A stretch of 58,207 nt of DNA, taken from contig NZ_WBKO01000002.1 of NCBI RefSeq assembly GCF_032842345.1, positions 1 through 58,207 of the forward strand, in the 5' to 3' direction. This document shows, piece by piece, positions 16,739 to 24,418 of this stretch (position 1 is its first letter; each line of letters opens with the position of its first letter). The notes under the pieces are model-generated. The model was not told where the DNA came from. It did no database searches and was given only the letters and a program-made list of their open reading frames with translations. Origin of the DNA: Methanoculleus caldifontis. GTDB taxonomy: Archaea; Halobacteriota; Methanomicrobia; Methanomicrobiales; Methanoculleaceae. A program made the translations under genes and the position numbers.

Positions 16739-17794
16739 ATGGATAAAATCGAGCACAAGCTCTTCCAGCAGGTCGGCAACGCATCGGCGTCATCCGGCGC
16801 AGGCGCCCACGCTGCGTCCGGTGGTGCCGGAGAGTCCGACGCCGACCTCCTCGACGCCTACTCGCGGGCCGTTGTCCGGGTCGTCGAGTCCGTGGGGCCC
16901 GCGGTCGTGAGCGTGGTCGTGGGGAAGAACCATCTGGGCCGGGGAGGCGAGCCGATGGGAGCAGGCTCGGGCGTGGTCGTGGCACCGGACGGCTACATCA
17001 TGACCAACAACCATGTGGTGCAGGGAGCGGGGAGGATCGAGGTCCGCACGGCAGATGGGACCGCTCTTCCCGCACGCCTGGCCGGCGCCGACGCGGCGAC
17101 CGATCTCGCCGTCCTCCGCACCGAGACCGGAGGGCTGCCATACGCGTCGTTCGGTGATTCCGGGACCCTTGCGGTCGGCCAGCTCGCGATAGCCATCGGC
17201 AACCCGCTGGGCTTCAACTCGACCGTCTCGACGGGCGTCCTGAGCGCTCTCGGCCGGGCGCTCCGGAGCCGGGACGGCCGCCTGATCGAGAACATCATCC
17301 AGCACACCGCTCCCTTGAACCCCGGCAACTCCGGCGGCCCGCTGGTGGACTCGCGCGGCCGGGTCATCGGCATCAACACGGCCATCATCCCCATGGCCCA
17401 GGGGATCTGCTTCTCGGTCCCCTCGAACACCGCTACCTGGGTGCTCCCGCAGCTCGTCGCCGACGGCAGGGTGCGGCGCGGCTATCTCGGTATCGCCGGC
17501 CAGTCACGGCCGCTCGAGCGGCCGCTCGTCCTGGCGCTCGGGCTTGCCGCGAGCCAGGCGGTCGAGGTCATCTCCGTGAACCGCGCAAGCCCCGCCGGCA
17601 GGGCAGGGCTCCGGCCGGGCGACCTGATCGTCGGGATCAACGAGACCGACGTCACGTGCGTGGACGACCTGCACCGGTTCCTCGCCACCTGGCCGATCGC
17701 GGAACCGGCAACCCTGACGCTGATCCGGGACCGGCGGCAGATCACGCTCCCGGTCGTCCCGGCCGAGGCCGTCGCGTGCCCCGCCGTCGGGTGA
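16739..17794 (+). CDS. HtrA/DegP-like serine protease with one PDZ domain
   Basis: 351 residues. Trypsin-like domain with H92 (TNNHVV), D122 (ATDLAVL) and S198 (NPGNSGGPL), then a single PDZ domain from ~residue 250 (SPAGRAGLRPGDLIVGIN). It degrades or refolds damaged proteins. The N-terminus MDKIEHKLFQQVGNAS and a Ser/Gly/Ala-rich linker show no signal peptide or membrane anchor, so unlike bacterial DegP it should act in the cytosol unless the start is misjudged. Start ATG 16739 with a leaderless-type promoter. Closed by a GC hairpin. Confidence 0.92.
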   Translation: MDKIEHKLFQQVGNASASSGAGAHAASGGAGESDADLLDAYSRAVVRVVESVGPAVVSVVVGKNHLGRGGEPMGAGSGVVVAPDGYIMTNNHVVQGAGRIEVRTADGTALPARLAGADAATDLAVLRTETGGLPYASFGDSGTLAVGQLAIAIGNPLGFNSTVSTGVLSALGRALRSRDGRLIENIIQHTAPLNPGNSGGPLVDSRGRVIGINTAIIPMAQGICFSVPSNTATWVLPQLVADGRVRRGYLGIAGQSRPLERPLVLALGLAASQAVEVISVNRASPAGRAGLRPGDLIVGINETDVTCVDDLHRFLATWPIAEPATLTLIRDRRQITLPVVPAEAVACPAVG

Positions 17795-17798
17795 GCGG

Positions 17799-17818
17799 CG
17801 GGCGGAACGACCCGCCCG
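17799..17818. terminator. GC hairpin between convergent genes
   Basis: CGGGCGG and CCGCCCG pair over a 6-base loop between the HtrA stop and the nitroreductase stop; usable from both sides, but there is no T-run. Confidence 0.4.
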
Positions 17819-17833
17819 TCTCACCTGCGGCAG

Positions 17834-18421
17834 TTACGGCACCCACGTGATCCGCGGCTCCCGCCGTCCGGCTTTCGGGGGGAGGGGGGCCGGGTAGCCG
17901 AAGATCAACGGCGCCACGACCAGGTGGTCGGCGGGGATCTTCAACGCTGCGAGGAGATCGGGGTTCTGCTCGACGAGGGCCGCCGAACCGATCCAGCAAC
18001 TCCCGATACCGAGCGACCAGGCGGCGAGCATCATGTTCTCCGCGCAGAGCGCGCAGTCGAGAACGCTCGAGACGACCTCGCGGGCGCCGAGGACCAGGAC
18101 CAGCACCGGGGCGTTGTAGAAGATGTTGTAGTCCGGGTTCCTGAGCGCCGCAAGGAACTCTTCTGTTCCGGGGCGGGCTTCCTCCCCGATCTTCTCCGCG
18201 AGGATGGGCTTGCAGTAGTCGGAGACCCGCTGCATCAGGCTCCTGTCCCGCACGATCACGAACTGCCAGGGCTGAAGCCCGAGAGCGCTCGGGGCCTGGA
18301 TGCCCGCGGCGATGATGGTGCGGAGGGCCGTCTCCGGGACCTCACGGTCGATATAGTTCCTGACGCTCCGGCGCTCCCGGATCACGGTGAAGATCTCGAC
18401 TGGCTCCATATCCGTCAGCAT
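17834..18421 (-). CDS. Nitroreductase family protein (FMN)
   Basis: 195 residues from ATG 18421. The start is preceded by CATAAATACC (18446-18455) ~28 bases upstream, so it is near-leaderless; GTG 18427 and ATG 18409 are alternatives. RERRSVRNY is the FMN phosphate site, followed by APSALGLQPWQFVIV and AENMMLAAWSLGIGSCWIGS, all standard for the NfsB/FRP fold. Such enzymes reduce quinones, nitro compounds or flavins with NAD(P)H as dimers; in methanogens the true substrate is unknown. Convergent with the HtrA gene. Confidence 0.9.
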   Translation of the reverse strand: MLTDMEPVEIFTVIRERRSVRNYIDREVPETALRTIIAAGIQAPSALGLQPWQFVIVRDRSLMQRVSDYCKPILAEKIGEEARPGTEEFLAALRNPDYNIFYNAPVLVLVLGAREVVSSVLDCALCAENMMLAAWSLGIGSCWIGSAALVEQNPDLLAALKIPADHLVVAPLIFGYPAPLPPKAGRREPRITWVP

Positions 18422-18707
18422 GGGCACCCCTATGGCCTGCCGGCGGTATTTATGTCTTGGCGAGGAAGGGCCGCACTCCCTGCCTCAGGATCGAGAACCC
18501 TTCAAACTCCTCCGGGACGACCTGCACGTCCTCGACACGGGCCGCGGCCGGGCCCGGACCTCCCGAACCTCTCAAACCTCCTGTATGCTCGCTGAAATCC
18601 CCATGGAACCCGGATAAACCCGATTTTGGCCCGCGGGCCAGATGGATCCTTTTTTATCCCCCCCGAGCTCATCAACTACAACTACTGCATTTCTGCGCCG
18701 GAGAGAG

Positions 18708-20459
18708 ATGACAGAACCATACCGTGACCGGGTATCCTGCTATCCTGCAGTGCTCGACGCTTTCGACGAAGGATTTCTCGTGGTAAGCGGTGACCGGAAG
18801 GTCCTCCGGTACAACCCGGCTCTCGCGCGCGCCCTTGCCATCCGGCAGGAAGAGGCCGTCGGGATGGACCTCCACTCTCTCTTCTGCAGGTACCTCTTCC
18901 CCCTCATCGAGGACGAGGCCGCCGGAGAACTGCTCTTGCAGGCTCTCGATAACGGCGCGGATCTTCCCTTGGTCCTCTGTCGTATCCGGACCTCCGAAGG
19001 CGTCCGGCGCCGGCTCTCGATCTCGGCTGCACCGATGGGGAACGCATCCGGAGAACGGCTCATCAGGGTCCGCGACGTGACCGGAGATTGCTACGCGCAC
19101 AACTTCATGACCGCGCTCGACCGGTCGCCGGTGGTCGTCTTTGCGCAGGATGAGGAGCTCCGCTATATCTGGTCCTACAACCAGCAGCTGGGGTCCACCG
19201 ATGCATCCGTCATCGGCATGCAAGACGAGGATCTCTTCCTGCCGGACGAGGCGGCGCGCCTCACCGCGCTCAAACGGCGGGTTCTCGAGACCGGGGAGAT
19301 CCTGCGGGCGGAGACGACGCTCACCGTCGGAGGCGAGTCGCACGTCCGGGATCTGACATTAAAGCCGCTTCTCGATGAAGGGGGTGGGGTTGCCGGGGTG
19401 ATCGGGACGGCCTTTGACGTGACCGAGAGGCACCGGGCGGAGGAAGCGCTCCAGGTAAAGACTGACGAGCTGAAGAAGAGGGTGGACGAACTCCGGTGCC
19501 TGTATGCCGTCACGCACCTCATCGAGGTGCCGGGGATCACGCCCGATGGGTTTCTGCAGGCGGTTGTGGACATTCTCCCCTCGGGCTGGCGGTACCCGGA
19601 GGAGACGGCGGTGCGGATCCGGGTCGAGGACCGGGAGTATCGCCGGGGCGATCCGGGAGCAGTTCTCTCGAAGCAGGAGAGCCCGATCATCGCCAGCGGT
19701 GTTCCGGTGGGTGAGGTCGAGGTAGGATACGTCCGCGAGAGACCCGATGCTGCCGAAGGCCCGTTCCTGCGGGAAGAGCGAATGCTGCTCGACGCCGTTG
19801 CGAGGAGAATCGGCCGCGTCATCGAGCGGATGCAGGTCGAGACGGCGCTCCAGGAGAGCGAGGAGAAGTTCCGGGGTATTGCCCAGCGGAGTTTCGACCT
19901 CATCGTCACGTCTTACCTCGACGGGGGGTTGAACTACATCTCGCCGGCGATGGAGCGGATACTCGGGTACTCGCCCGAAGAGATGAGGGGGACCGGGTGG
20001 GAGGACTACATCCTCCCTCAGAGTCTCCCTGTCTGGGAGCGGGGGCGCCGGAGAGTGCTCCGGGGCGAGCAGGTCGAAGGGCTCCAGGTCGCGGTCCGGC
20101 GGAAGGACGGGGAGACCGTAACGCTGGAGTTGAACGAGTCGCCGATCTTCGAGAAGAGAGCGGTGGTGGGGTTCCAGGCCGTCGGGAGGGATATCTCCGA
20201 GCGGATCCTGTACGAGCGGCTCCGGGAGCAGGCGCTCGATATGACCGAGCGGAATATCGCTCAGTTCGCGGTCCTGGCCGATCACGTCCGCCATCCCCTT
20301 CAGGTGATCCTCGGTACGGCCGACCTGCTCGACGACGAGGTGGCCGCAGAGAAACTCCGGGAGCAGGTCCGCAGGATCGACACGCAGATCAGCCACCTGG
20401 ACCAGGAATGGGTGGAGTCCCGGACGATCCGGGAGTTCCTGAAACGCTATGAACTCTGA
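18708..20459 (+). CDS. PAS sensor protein ending in a kinase-like H-box, no ATPase domain
   Basis: 583 residues from ATG 18708 (GGAGAGAG right before it). Order: PAS (~5-125), PAS (~130-245), a GAF-like segment with PSGWRYPEETAVRI (~265-385), PAS (~395-505), then a final 80 residues. These contain QFAVLADHVRHPLQVILG, which aligns with the H-box of histidine kinases (H then RxPL), a short second helix, and the tail WVESRTIREFLKRYEL. There is no N, G1 or G2 box, so it cannot bind ATP like a kinase. It may be phosphorylated in trans or act by contact. No membrane segment: cytosolic. A near-copy of the end occurs in the gene at 29953. Confidence 0.85.
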   Translation: MTEPYRDRVSCYPAVLDAFDEGFLVVSGDRKVLRYNPALARALAIRQEEAVGMDLHSLFCRYLFPLIEDEAAGELLLQALDNGADLPLVLCRIRTSEGVRRRLSISAAPMGNASGERLIRVRDVTGDCYAHNFMTALDRSPVVVFAQDEELRYIWSYNQQLGSTDASVIGMQDEDLFLPDEAARLTALKRRVLETGEILRAETTLTVGGESHVRDLTLKPLLDEGGGVAGVIGTAFDVTERHRAEEALQVKTDELKKRVDELRCLYAVTHLIEVPGITPDGFLQAVVDILPSGWRYPEETAVRIRVEDREYRRGDPGAVLSKQESPIIASGVPVGEVEVGYVRERPDAAEGPFLREERMLLDAVARRIGRVIERMQVETALQESEEKFRGIAQRSFDLIVTSYLDGGLNYISPAMERILGYSPEEMRGTGWEDYILPQSLPVWERGRRRVLRGEQVEGLQVAVRRKDGETVTLELNESPIFEKRAVVGFQAVGRDISERILYERLREQALDMTERNIAQFAVLADHVRHPLQVILGTADLLDDEVAAEKLREQVRRIDTQISHLDQEWVESRTIREFLKRYEL

Positions 20460-20462
20460 AGA

Positions 20463-20825
20463 TTACCGGCGGTGCGGCTTCCTTTGGGGCGAGCGGTCTC
20501 TTTCCGGCAACGTCTCCCGGATAGCGGCGAGCGTCCCGGGGAGCAGCGTGCCTTTCTTCGCGACGACGTCTGCCGGCCGGATGGTGGAGGCATACGCGGT
20601 CAGGGCGTAACTCTCCCCGAAGAGGTCGAGCCCGCCCCGGGCAAAGTCTTCGAGCGAGATCGGGACTGAAGGTCCGTCGAAGGACGGGCTGCTCGATACC
20701 GGACAGACAAACAGGTCGCCGCTCTCTCTCGCAGAAACAACGACCACCGGGCGTACCTTCCATGCGTCGAGACGTCCGATGCGCACGGAGGCCAGAAGAA
20801 CGTCGCCGCCGGCGTAATGCCCCAT
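20463..20825 (-). CDS. PemK/MazF-like protein, orphan
   Basis: 120 residues. GDVLLASVRIG, WKVRPVVVVSA and VCPVSSSPSFDGPSVPIS then ALTAYASTIRPADVVAKKGTL follow the MazF/PemK beta-barrel, an mRNA endonuclease toxin fold; the Arg and Thr/Ser after the first strand that act in catalysis have counterparts at RPVVV and PVSSS. No small antitoxin gene is seen on either side: 3 bases downstream is the convergent PAS gene, upstream are 153 bases with no frame. Either a solitary enzyme used for another task or a toxin with a distant partner. Activity is inferred. Confidence 0.72.
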   Translation of the reverse strand: MGHYAGGDVLLASVRIGRLDAWKVRPVVVVSARESGDLFVCPVSSSPSFDGPSVPISLEDFARGGLDLFGESYALTAYASTIRPADVVAKKGTLLPGTLAAIRETLPERDRSPQRKPHRR

Positions 20826-20978
20826 GTACGTATAGATTGCCCCGGAACCGATAAGAGGCTTGTTCCTGTTCTGCGGGTGCGGGATGGAGGTGCCCGTGCC
20901 CGGAACGGCAGGAGGAACCGTTTCGGGGCGGGCGTGAGGATGCTAAAACAGGGGGAGGGAGCGTCGCTCTGCAGGCTG

Positions 20979-21794
20979 TTACTGTGTCTTTCCTTTCGCT
21001 TTTCCGCCGGATTGCTGTTCTGCCTCACCGGACTTGTGCTGACTCTTCACCTTCTCTTTCCCGTCGCCGTTCTCACCCTTGTTCCCGTTGCCGGGGTTGA
21101 TCACGGAGACGGTACCGCTACCGGCCACCGGGATAGTGCCGTTCTCCCCCGTCAGGCTGCCGGTCACGGTGAGGGTATTGTCGCCGGCGGCGAGATCGAG
21201 GTCCTGCCGGTTGTATTTCAGGATGAGCGTGCCACCGTCCTTCATACAGAAGTTGACTCTCTCAGGCGTCGCGTTGCCTATCGTGAACGCGGAGGGGTCT
21301 GGTAGCGTTGCATGTCTGTTGCCGGCATCGCTAAAGCCGAACCATTCCGCAAGACTGACGAAGATCGTCATGGCGCCGTTGCTCTTCTGGTTCAGGGTCT
21401 GGGGGGCGACCTTCACCTCGACAGGCTTCGGGCTCACGGTCACGTTCAGGGTGTCGCGGGCGACGGTGCCCGTGGCGTTGTTTGCGACCTCTACCGTGAC
21501 GCTGTAGGTCCCGGCAGCGAGGTAGGTCCAGGTATCCAGTATGGTGGCGTTGCGGTCGTCATCCAGGACGATCTCCGGTTCCGTCGTTCTCGTGCCCCAG
21601 TCGATGGAGGCGCTCATGTTCTCGATGTCAAGGGCGTCCGTGTCGTTGCAGACGGCGAGGATGGTGACCGGTTCGCCTGCGAGGACGGTGCGGTCGCCTC
21701 CTGCGTCGATTGTGAGGGCGGCCTGCACGGCCGGAACCGCCACGGCAAGGGCGAGCAGCAGTATGACGATTCGGATCGGTGTATCATGTCTCAT
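20979..21794 (-). CDS. Exported PKD-like domain protein
   Basis: 271 residues. Signal peptide MRHDTPIRIVILLLALAVAV with cleavage near AVQA. Residues ~29-120 form a PKD/Ig-like fold: IDAGGDRTVLAGEPVTILA, then the strand pair TWTYLAAGTYSVTVEVAN. A second beta domain follows (~128-230), with TLPDPSAFTIGNATPERVNFC. The last ~40 residues are low-complexity, rich in Gly, Lys, Glu and Gln. Probably secreted or attached to the S-layer; several NxT/NxS sites could be glycosylated. Function unknown. Confidence 0.8.
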   Translation of the reverse strand: MRHDTPIRIVILLLALAVAVPAVQAALTIDAGGDRTVLAGEPVTILAVCNDTDALDIENMSASIDWGTRTTEPEIVLDDDRNATILDTWTYLAAGTYSVTVEVANNATGTVARDTLNVTVSPKPVEVKVAPQTLNQKSNGAMTIFVSLAEWFGFSDAGNRHATLPDPSAFTIGNATPERVNFCMKDGGTLILKYNRQDLDLAAGDNTLTVTGSLTGENGTIPVAGSGTVSVINPGNGNKGENGDGKEKVKSQHKSGEAEQQSGGKAKGKTQ

Positions 21795-21884
21795 GGGAAC
21801 TCGTCTCCGAAAGATACTTGGCGCCCTCCCCTATTTGACCGCATTGAGCTCCCTGGTTCAACCGATCACCCGGCTGGTGCCGGC

Positions 21885-23918
21885 CTATAGCCGGAGCAGC
21901 CGGGCGTTGATCGCGACGATGACGGTGCTTGCGCTCATCAGCACCGCACCGACCGCCGGCGTGAGGACGATCCCTGCGCCGAAGAGCACACCGGCCGCAA
22001 GCGGGATGGCGACGGCGTTGTAGCCGGTCGCCCAGAAGAGGTTCTCAAGCATCTTCCGGTAGGTCTTCCTGGCGAGCCCGATGACCGCCGCGGCGTCGCG
22101 GGGGTCGCTCCTCACGAGGACGATATCGGCGCTCTCCACGGCCACGTCGGTCCCGGCCCCGATGGCGATCCCGACGTCGGCCTCGACGAGCGCGGGGGCG
22201 TCGTTGATCCCGTCGCCCACCATCGCCACCCGGTATCGTTCCTGCACCTCGCGGATCTTTGCCGCCTTCTCGTGGGGGAGGACCCCGGCGAAGAACTCGT
22301 CGAGACCGAGCTCCCCCGCGACCCACGCGGCGACATCGCGGTTGTCGCCGGTCAGCATCATGCACCGGACGCCCATCTCCCTGAGCCTCTCTATCGCCTC
22401 CCTTGATTCCGGCCGGATGATGTCCGCGAGCGCGAGCGCCCCCGTGAGCCGCTCGTCCTCGAGCAGGAAGACGACGGTCTTGCCCTGGCGCTGGAGCGTC
22501 TCGACCTGCCCGTCCCCGGCCGCTATCCCCTTTTCAGCGAGGTAGCCGGGACCGACCACCCGGACGGCCCGGCCGGCGGCCGTTCCCTCGACGCCCTTGC
22601 CCGGGATCGCCCGGAAGTTCTCGAGCGGGAGGAGGGAGAGGCCCCGCTCCTCCGCGCTCCGGACCACGCCCCGGGCGATCGGGTGTTCGGAGTGCGCTTC
22701 CACTGTCGCTGCCGCCTGGATCACGTCATTTTCCGTCGCGCCGCCGAAGGCGAGGACATCGGTGACCCCGAACCTCCCCGTCGTGAGGGTGCCGGTCTTG
22801 TCGAAGACGACCGCCTGGAGGTCCCTCGCCCGCTCGAACGCGCTTCGGTCCCGGATCAGGAACCCCGATTGGGCGGCGATCGCCGTCGAGACCGCGATCA
22901 CCAGCGGGACGGCGAGGCCGAGCGCGTGCGGGCAGGCGATGACCATCACGGTCGCGGCCCGCTCCACTGCAAACCCGATCCCCTGGCCGAGGGCGAACCA
23001 TCCTGCAAACGTCGCCGCACCGACCGAGAGGGCGATCACCACGAGGAAGAAGGCCGCCCGGTCGGCAAGGTCCTGGGTCCGCGATCGGCTCTCCTGCGCC
23101 TTCCGCACGAGGTCGATCACCTGTGCGAGGTAGGTCTCCGCCCCCGTCTTCTTGACCTCGACGACGACCGAGCCCTCGCCGTTGATCGCGCCGCCGATGA
23201 CCTCGTCTCCGGGTCCCTTCTCCACCGGCATCGACTCACCGGTGAGCATCGCCTCGTTGACGCTCGTTGTTCCCTCGATGACCGCGCCGTCCACCGGCAC
23301 CTTCTCGCCGGGGCGGACGAGGACCCGGTCGCCCGGCACGAGCCGGTCGACGGGCACGTCCTCCGTCCCCCCGTCGCGGACCCGGTGCGCCTCCGACGGC
23401 ATCACCCGGACCAGTTCCTCGAGCGCCCGCGACGCCCCGAGCACCGAGCGCATCTCGACCCAGTGGCCGAGGAGCATGATGTCGATCAGGGTGGCAAGTT
23501 CCCAGAAGAACCCCTCTTCGCCGACGATACCGAGAACGACCGCCGAACTGTAGACGTAGGCGACGGTGATCGCGACGGCGATGAGCGTCATCATGCCGGG
23601 CCTCCGCTCCCGGAGCTCGCTCACGATCCCGACGAGAAACGGCCAGCCGCCGTAGAGGTAGACCACGGTGGCAAGAGCGAGGAGGACGTAATCCGAGCCC
23701 GGAAATACGATGGTGATACCGAGCAGCGCCTGGATCGGCTCTGAGAGGAGGAGGATCGGGATCGTGAGGATGGACGAGACGATGAACCGCCGCCGGAAAT
23801 CCTCGAGGGCGTGGTGGTGCGGCTTACCGGGCCGGTGGGTCCGGGGCGGCTCCTGCCTGCTCGCCTCCTCAAGTTGCGTCTCGTACTGCCGCCCGGTCTC
23901 CCCGTGTTCGTGGTCCAT
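21885..23918 (-). CDS. copB: CopB-type copper P1B ATPase (CPH motif)
   Basis: 677 residues. Membrane motif CPH at 329-331 (not CPC) marks the P1B-3 group that exports copper or silver. Phosphorylation site DKTGT at 373-377, TGE at 226-228, the HP motif SEHPIA, and GDGINDAP are intact. The N-terminal ~45 residues are histidine-rich ([17 protein letters not shown]) and replace the heavy-metal domains of CopA, as usual in this group. Start ATG 23918 has GGAGGAGCAGGGG upstream. CAATAAA at 23988-23994 is the probable TATA box and an inverted repeat lies just behind it. Acts in the cell membrane. Confidence 0.93.
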   Translation of the reverse strand: MDHEHGETGRQYETQLEEASRQEPPRTHRPGKPHHHALEDFRRRFIVSSILTIPILLLSEPIQALLGITIVFPGSDYVLLALATVVYLYGGWPFLVGIVSELRERRPGMMTLIAVAITVAYVYSSAVVLGIVGEEGFFWELATLIDIMLLGHWVEMRSVLGASRALEELVRVMPSEAHRVRDGGTEDVPVDRLVPGDRVLVRPGEKVPVDGAVIEGTTSVNEAMLTGESMPVEKGPGDEVIGGAINGEGSVVVEVKKTGAETYLAQVIDLVRKAQESRSRTQDLADRAAFFLVVIALSVGAATFAGWFALGQGIGFAVERAATVMVIACPHALGLAVPLVIAVSTAIAAQSGFLIRDRSAFERARDLQAVVFDKTGTLTTGRFGVTDVLAFGGATENDVIQAAATVEAHSEHPIARGVVRSAEERGLSLLPLENFRAIPGKGVEGTAAGRAVRVVGPGYLAEKGIAAGDGQVETLQRQGKTVVFLLEDERLTGALALADIIRPESREAIERLREMGVRCMMLTGDNRDVAAWVAGELGLDEFFAGVLPHEKAAKIREVQERYRVAMVGDGINDAPALVEADVGIAIGAGTDVAVESADIVLVRSDPRDAAAVIGLARKTYRKMLENLFWATGYNAVAIPLAAGVLFGAGIVLTPAVGAVLMSASTVIVAINARLLRL

Positions 23919-24007
23919 ATCAGTCCCCTGCTCCTCCGGAGCCCCTCTTCAACGATCGTTTCGCGCTCATAACGCCTCCAGGGCAGATTTATTGTCCGGT
24001 TTTCAGC

Positions 24008-24031
24008 CGGGCGAACGTCATAACTCGCCCG
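24008..24031. promoter_or_regulatory. Operator-like inverted repeat upstream of copB
   Basis: CGGGCGA, ten bases, TCGCCCG: a perfect 7-base inverted repeat ~14 bases upstream of the probable copB TATA box. The arms are 17 bases apart centre to centre, close to the spacing of dimeric repressor or activator sites. The regulator is not in view. Confidence 0.4.
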
Positions 24032-24110
24032 CTGAGCGGGAATACGGCAGCCCTCCCGGCAGGGGGCATGAGCCCGCCATGGTGGTGAAGTAGCCGGAGG
24101 TGACGTAAAG

Positions 24111-24236
24111 ATGCCGGGCCATCCCGGGTACGGGTGCGTTCCCCTCTGCACCGCCATCGGCCGCGCGCAGATGCAGGAATGCCGGACTTGCGCCCCCTGT
24201 ATCCGGCGGATCGTGCAGATCCTCCGGAAGGAATGA
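24111..24236 (+). CDS. Small cysteine-rich protein, 41 residues
   Basis: ATG 24111 to TGA 24234-24236; too short for the usual ORF cutoffs. GGAGGTGA, an almost complete Shine-Dalgarno, lies seven bases upstream (24096-24103). The protein is MPGHPGYGCVPLCTAIGR then AQMQECRTCAPCIRRIVQILRKE: Cys at 9, 13, 24, 27 and 30 (CxxxC and CxxCxxC), a metal-site layout, ending in a basic helix. It lies between the copper ATPase (divergent) and a sensor kinase. A metal buffer, chaperone or DNA-binding knuckle are all possible. The gene is well supported by the ribosome site and motif, the role is not. Confidence 0.65.
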   Translation: MPGHPGYGCVPLCTAIGRAQMQECRTCAPCIRRIVQILRKE

Positions 24237-24240
24237 ACAG

Positions 24241-24418
24241 GATTATAAACCTATAAGCAGCAGCATACTGCTCGTAGTCGGACGAACCTGCCCGCAGGAG
24301 TGATGAATCCCCTCAAATTCCCCTAAACAGAACCCGGATTCATCCTGATCGCGTGGGAATGTTTTATTTGCACGTGGTATAAAAGTCCCCTCAGAGTAAT
24401 GGAAGGTGTTCCCGGCCA
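24241..24418 (+). promoter_or_regulatory. Promoter region of the 782-residue sensor kinase
   Basis: Three TATA-like blocks: GATTATAAACC (24241-24251), GTTTTATTTG (24361-24370) and GTATAAAAG (24377-24385). A small hairpin AGCAG-CATA-CTGCT occupies 24259-24272. GGAAGGTG at 24401-24408 is the ribosome site for the ATG at 24419, so transcription should begin upstream of ~24395, favouring the first or second block. Confidence 0.45.

Noticed and set aside
18450-18590. Minus-strand frame ending EDVQVVPEEFEGFSILRQGVRPF..AKT with good codon sense, before the nitroreductase gene
   Set aside because: No ATG or GTG in frame and no family; AGGAGGT lies too close to the only TTG.
23918-23970. 16-codon frame [16 protein letters not shown] before copB, with GGAGG upstream and stop overlapping the copB ATG
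   Set aside because: The probable TATA box at 23988 puts the transcript start inside or after its ATG; too short to support.
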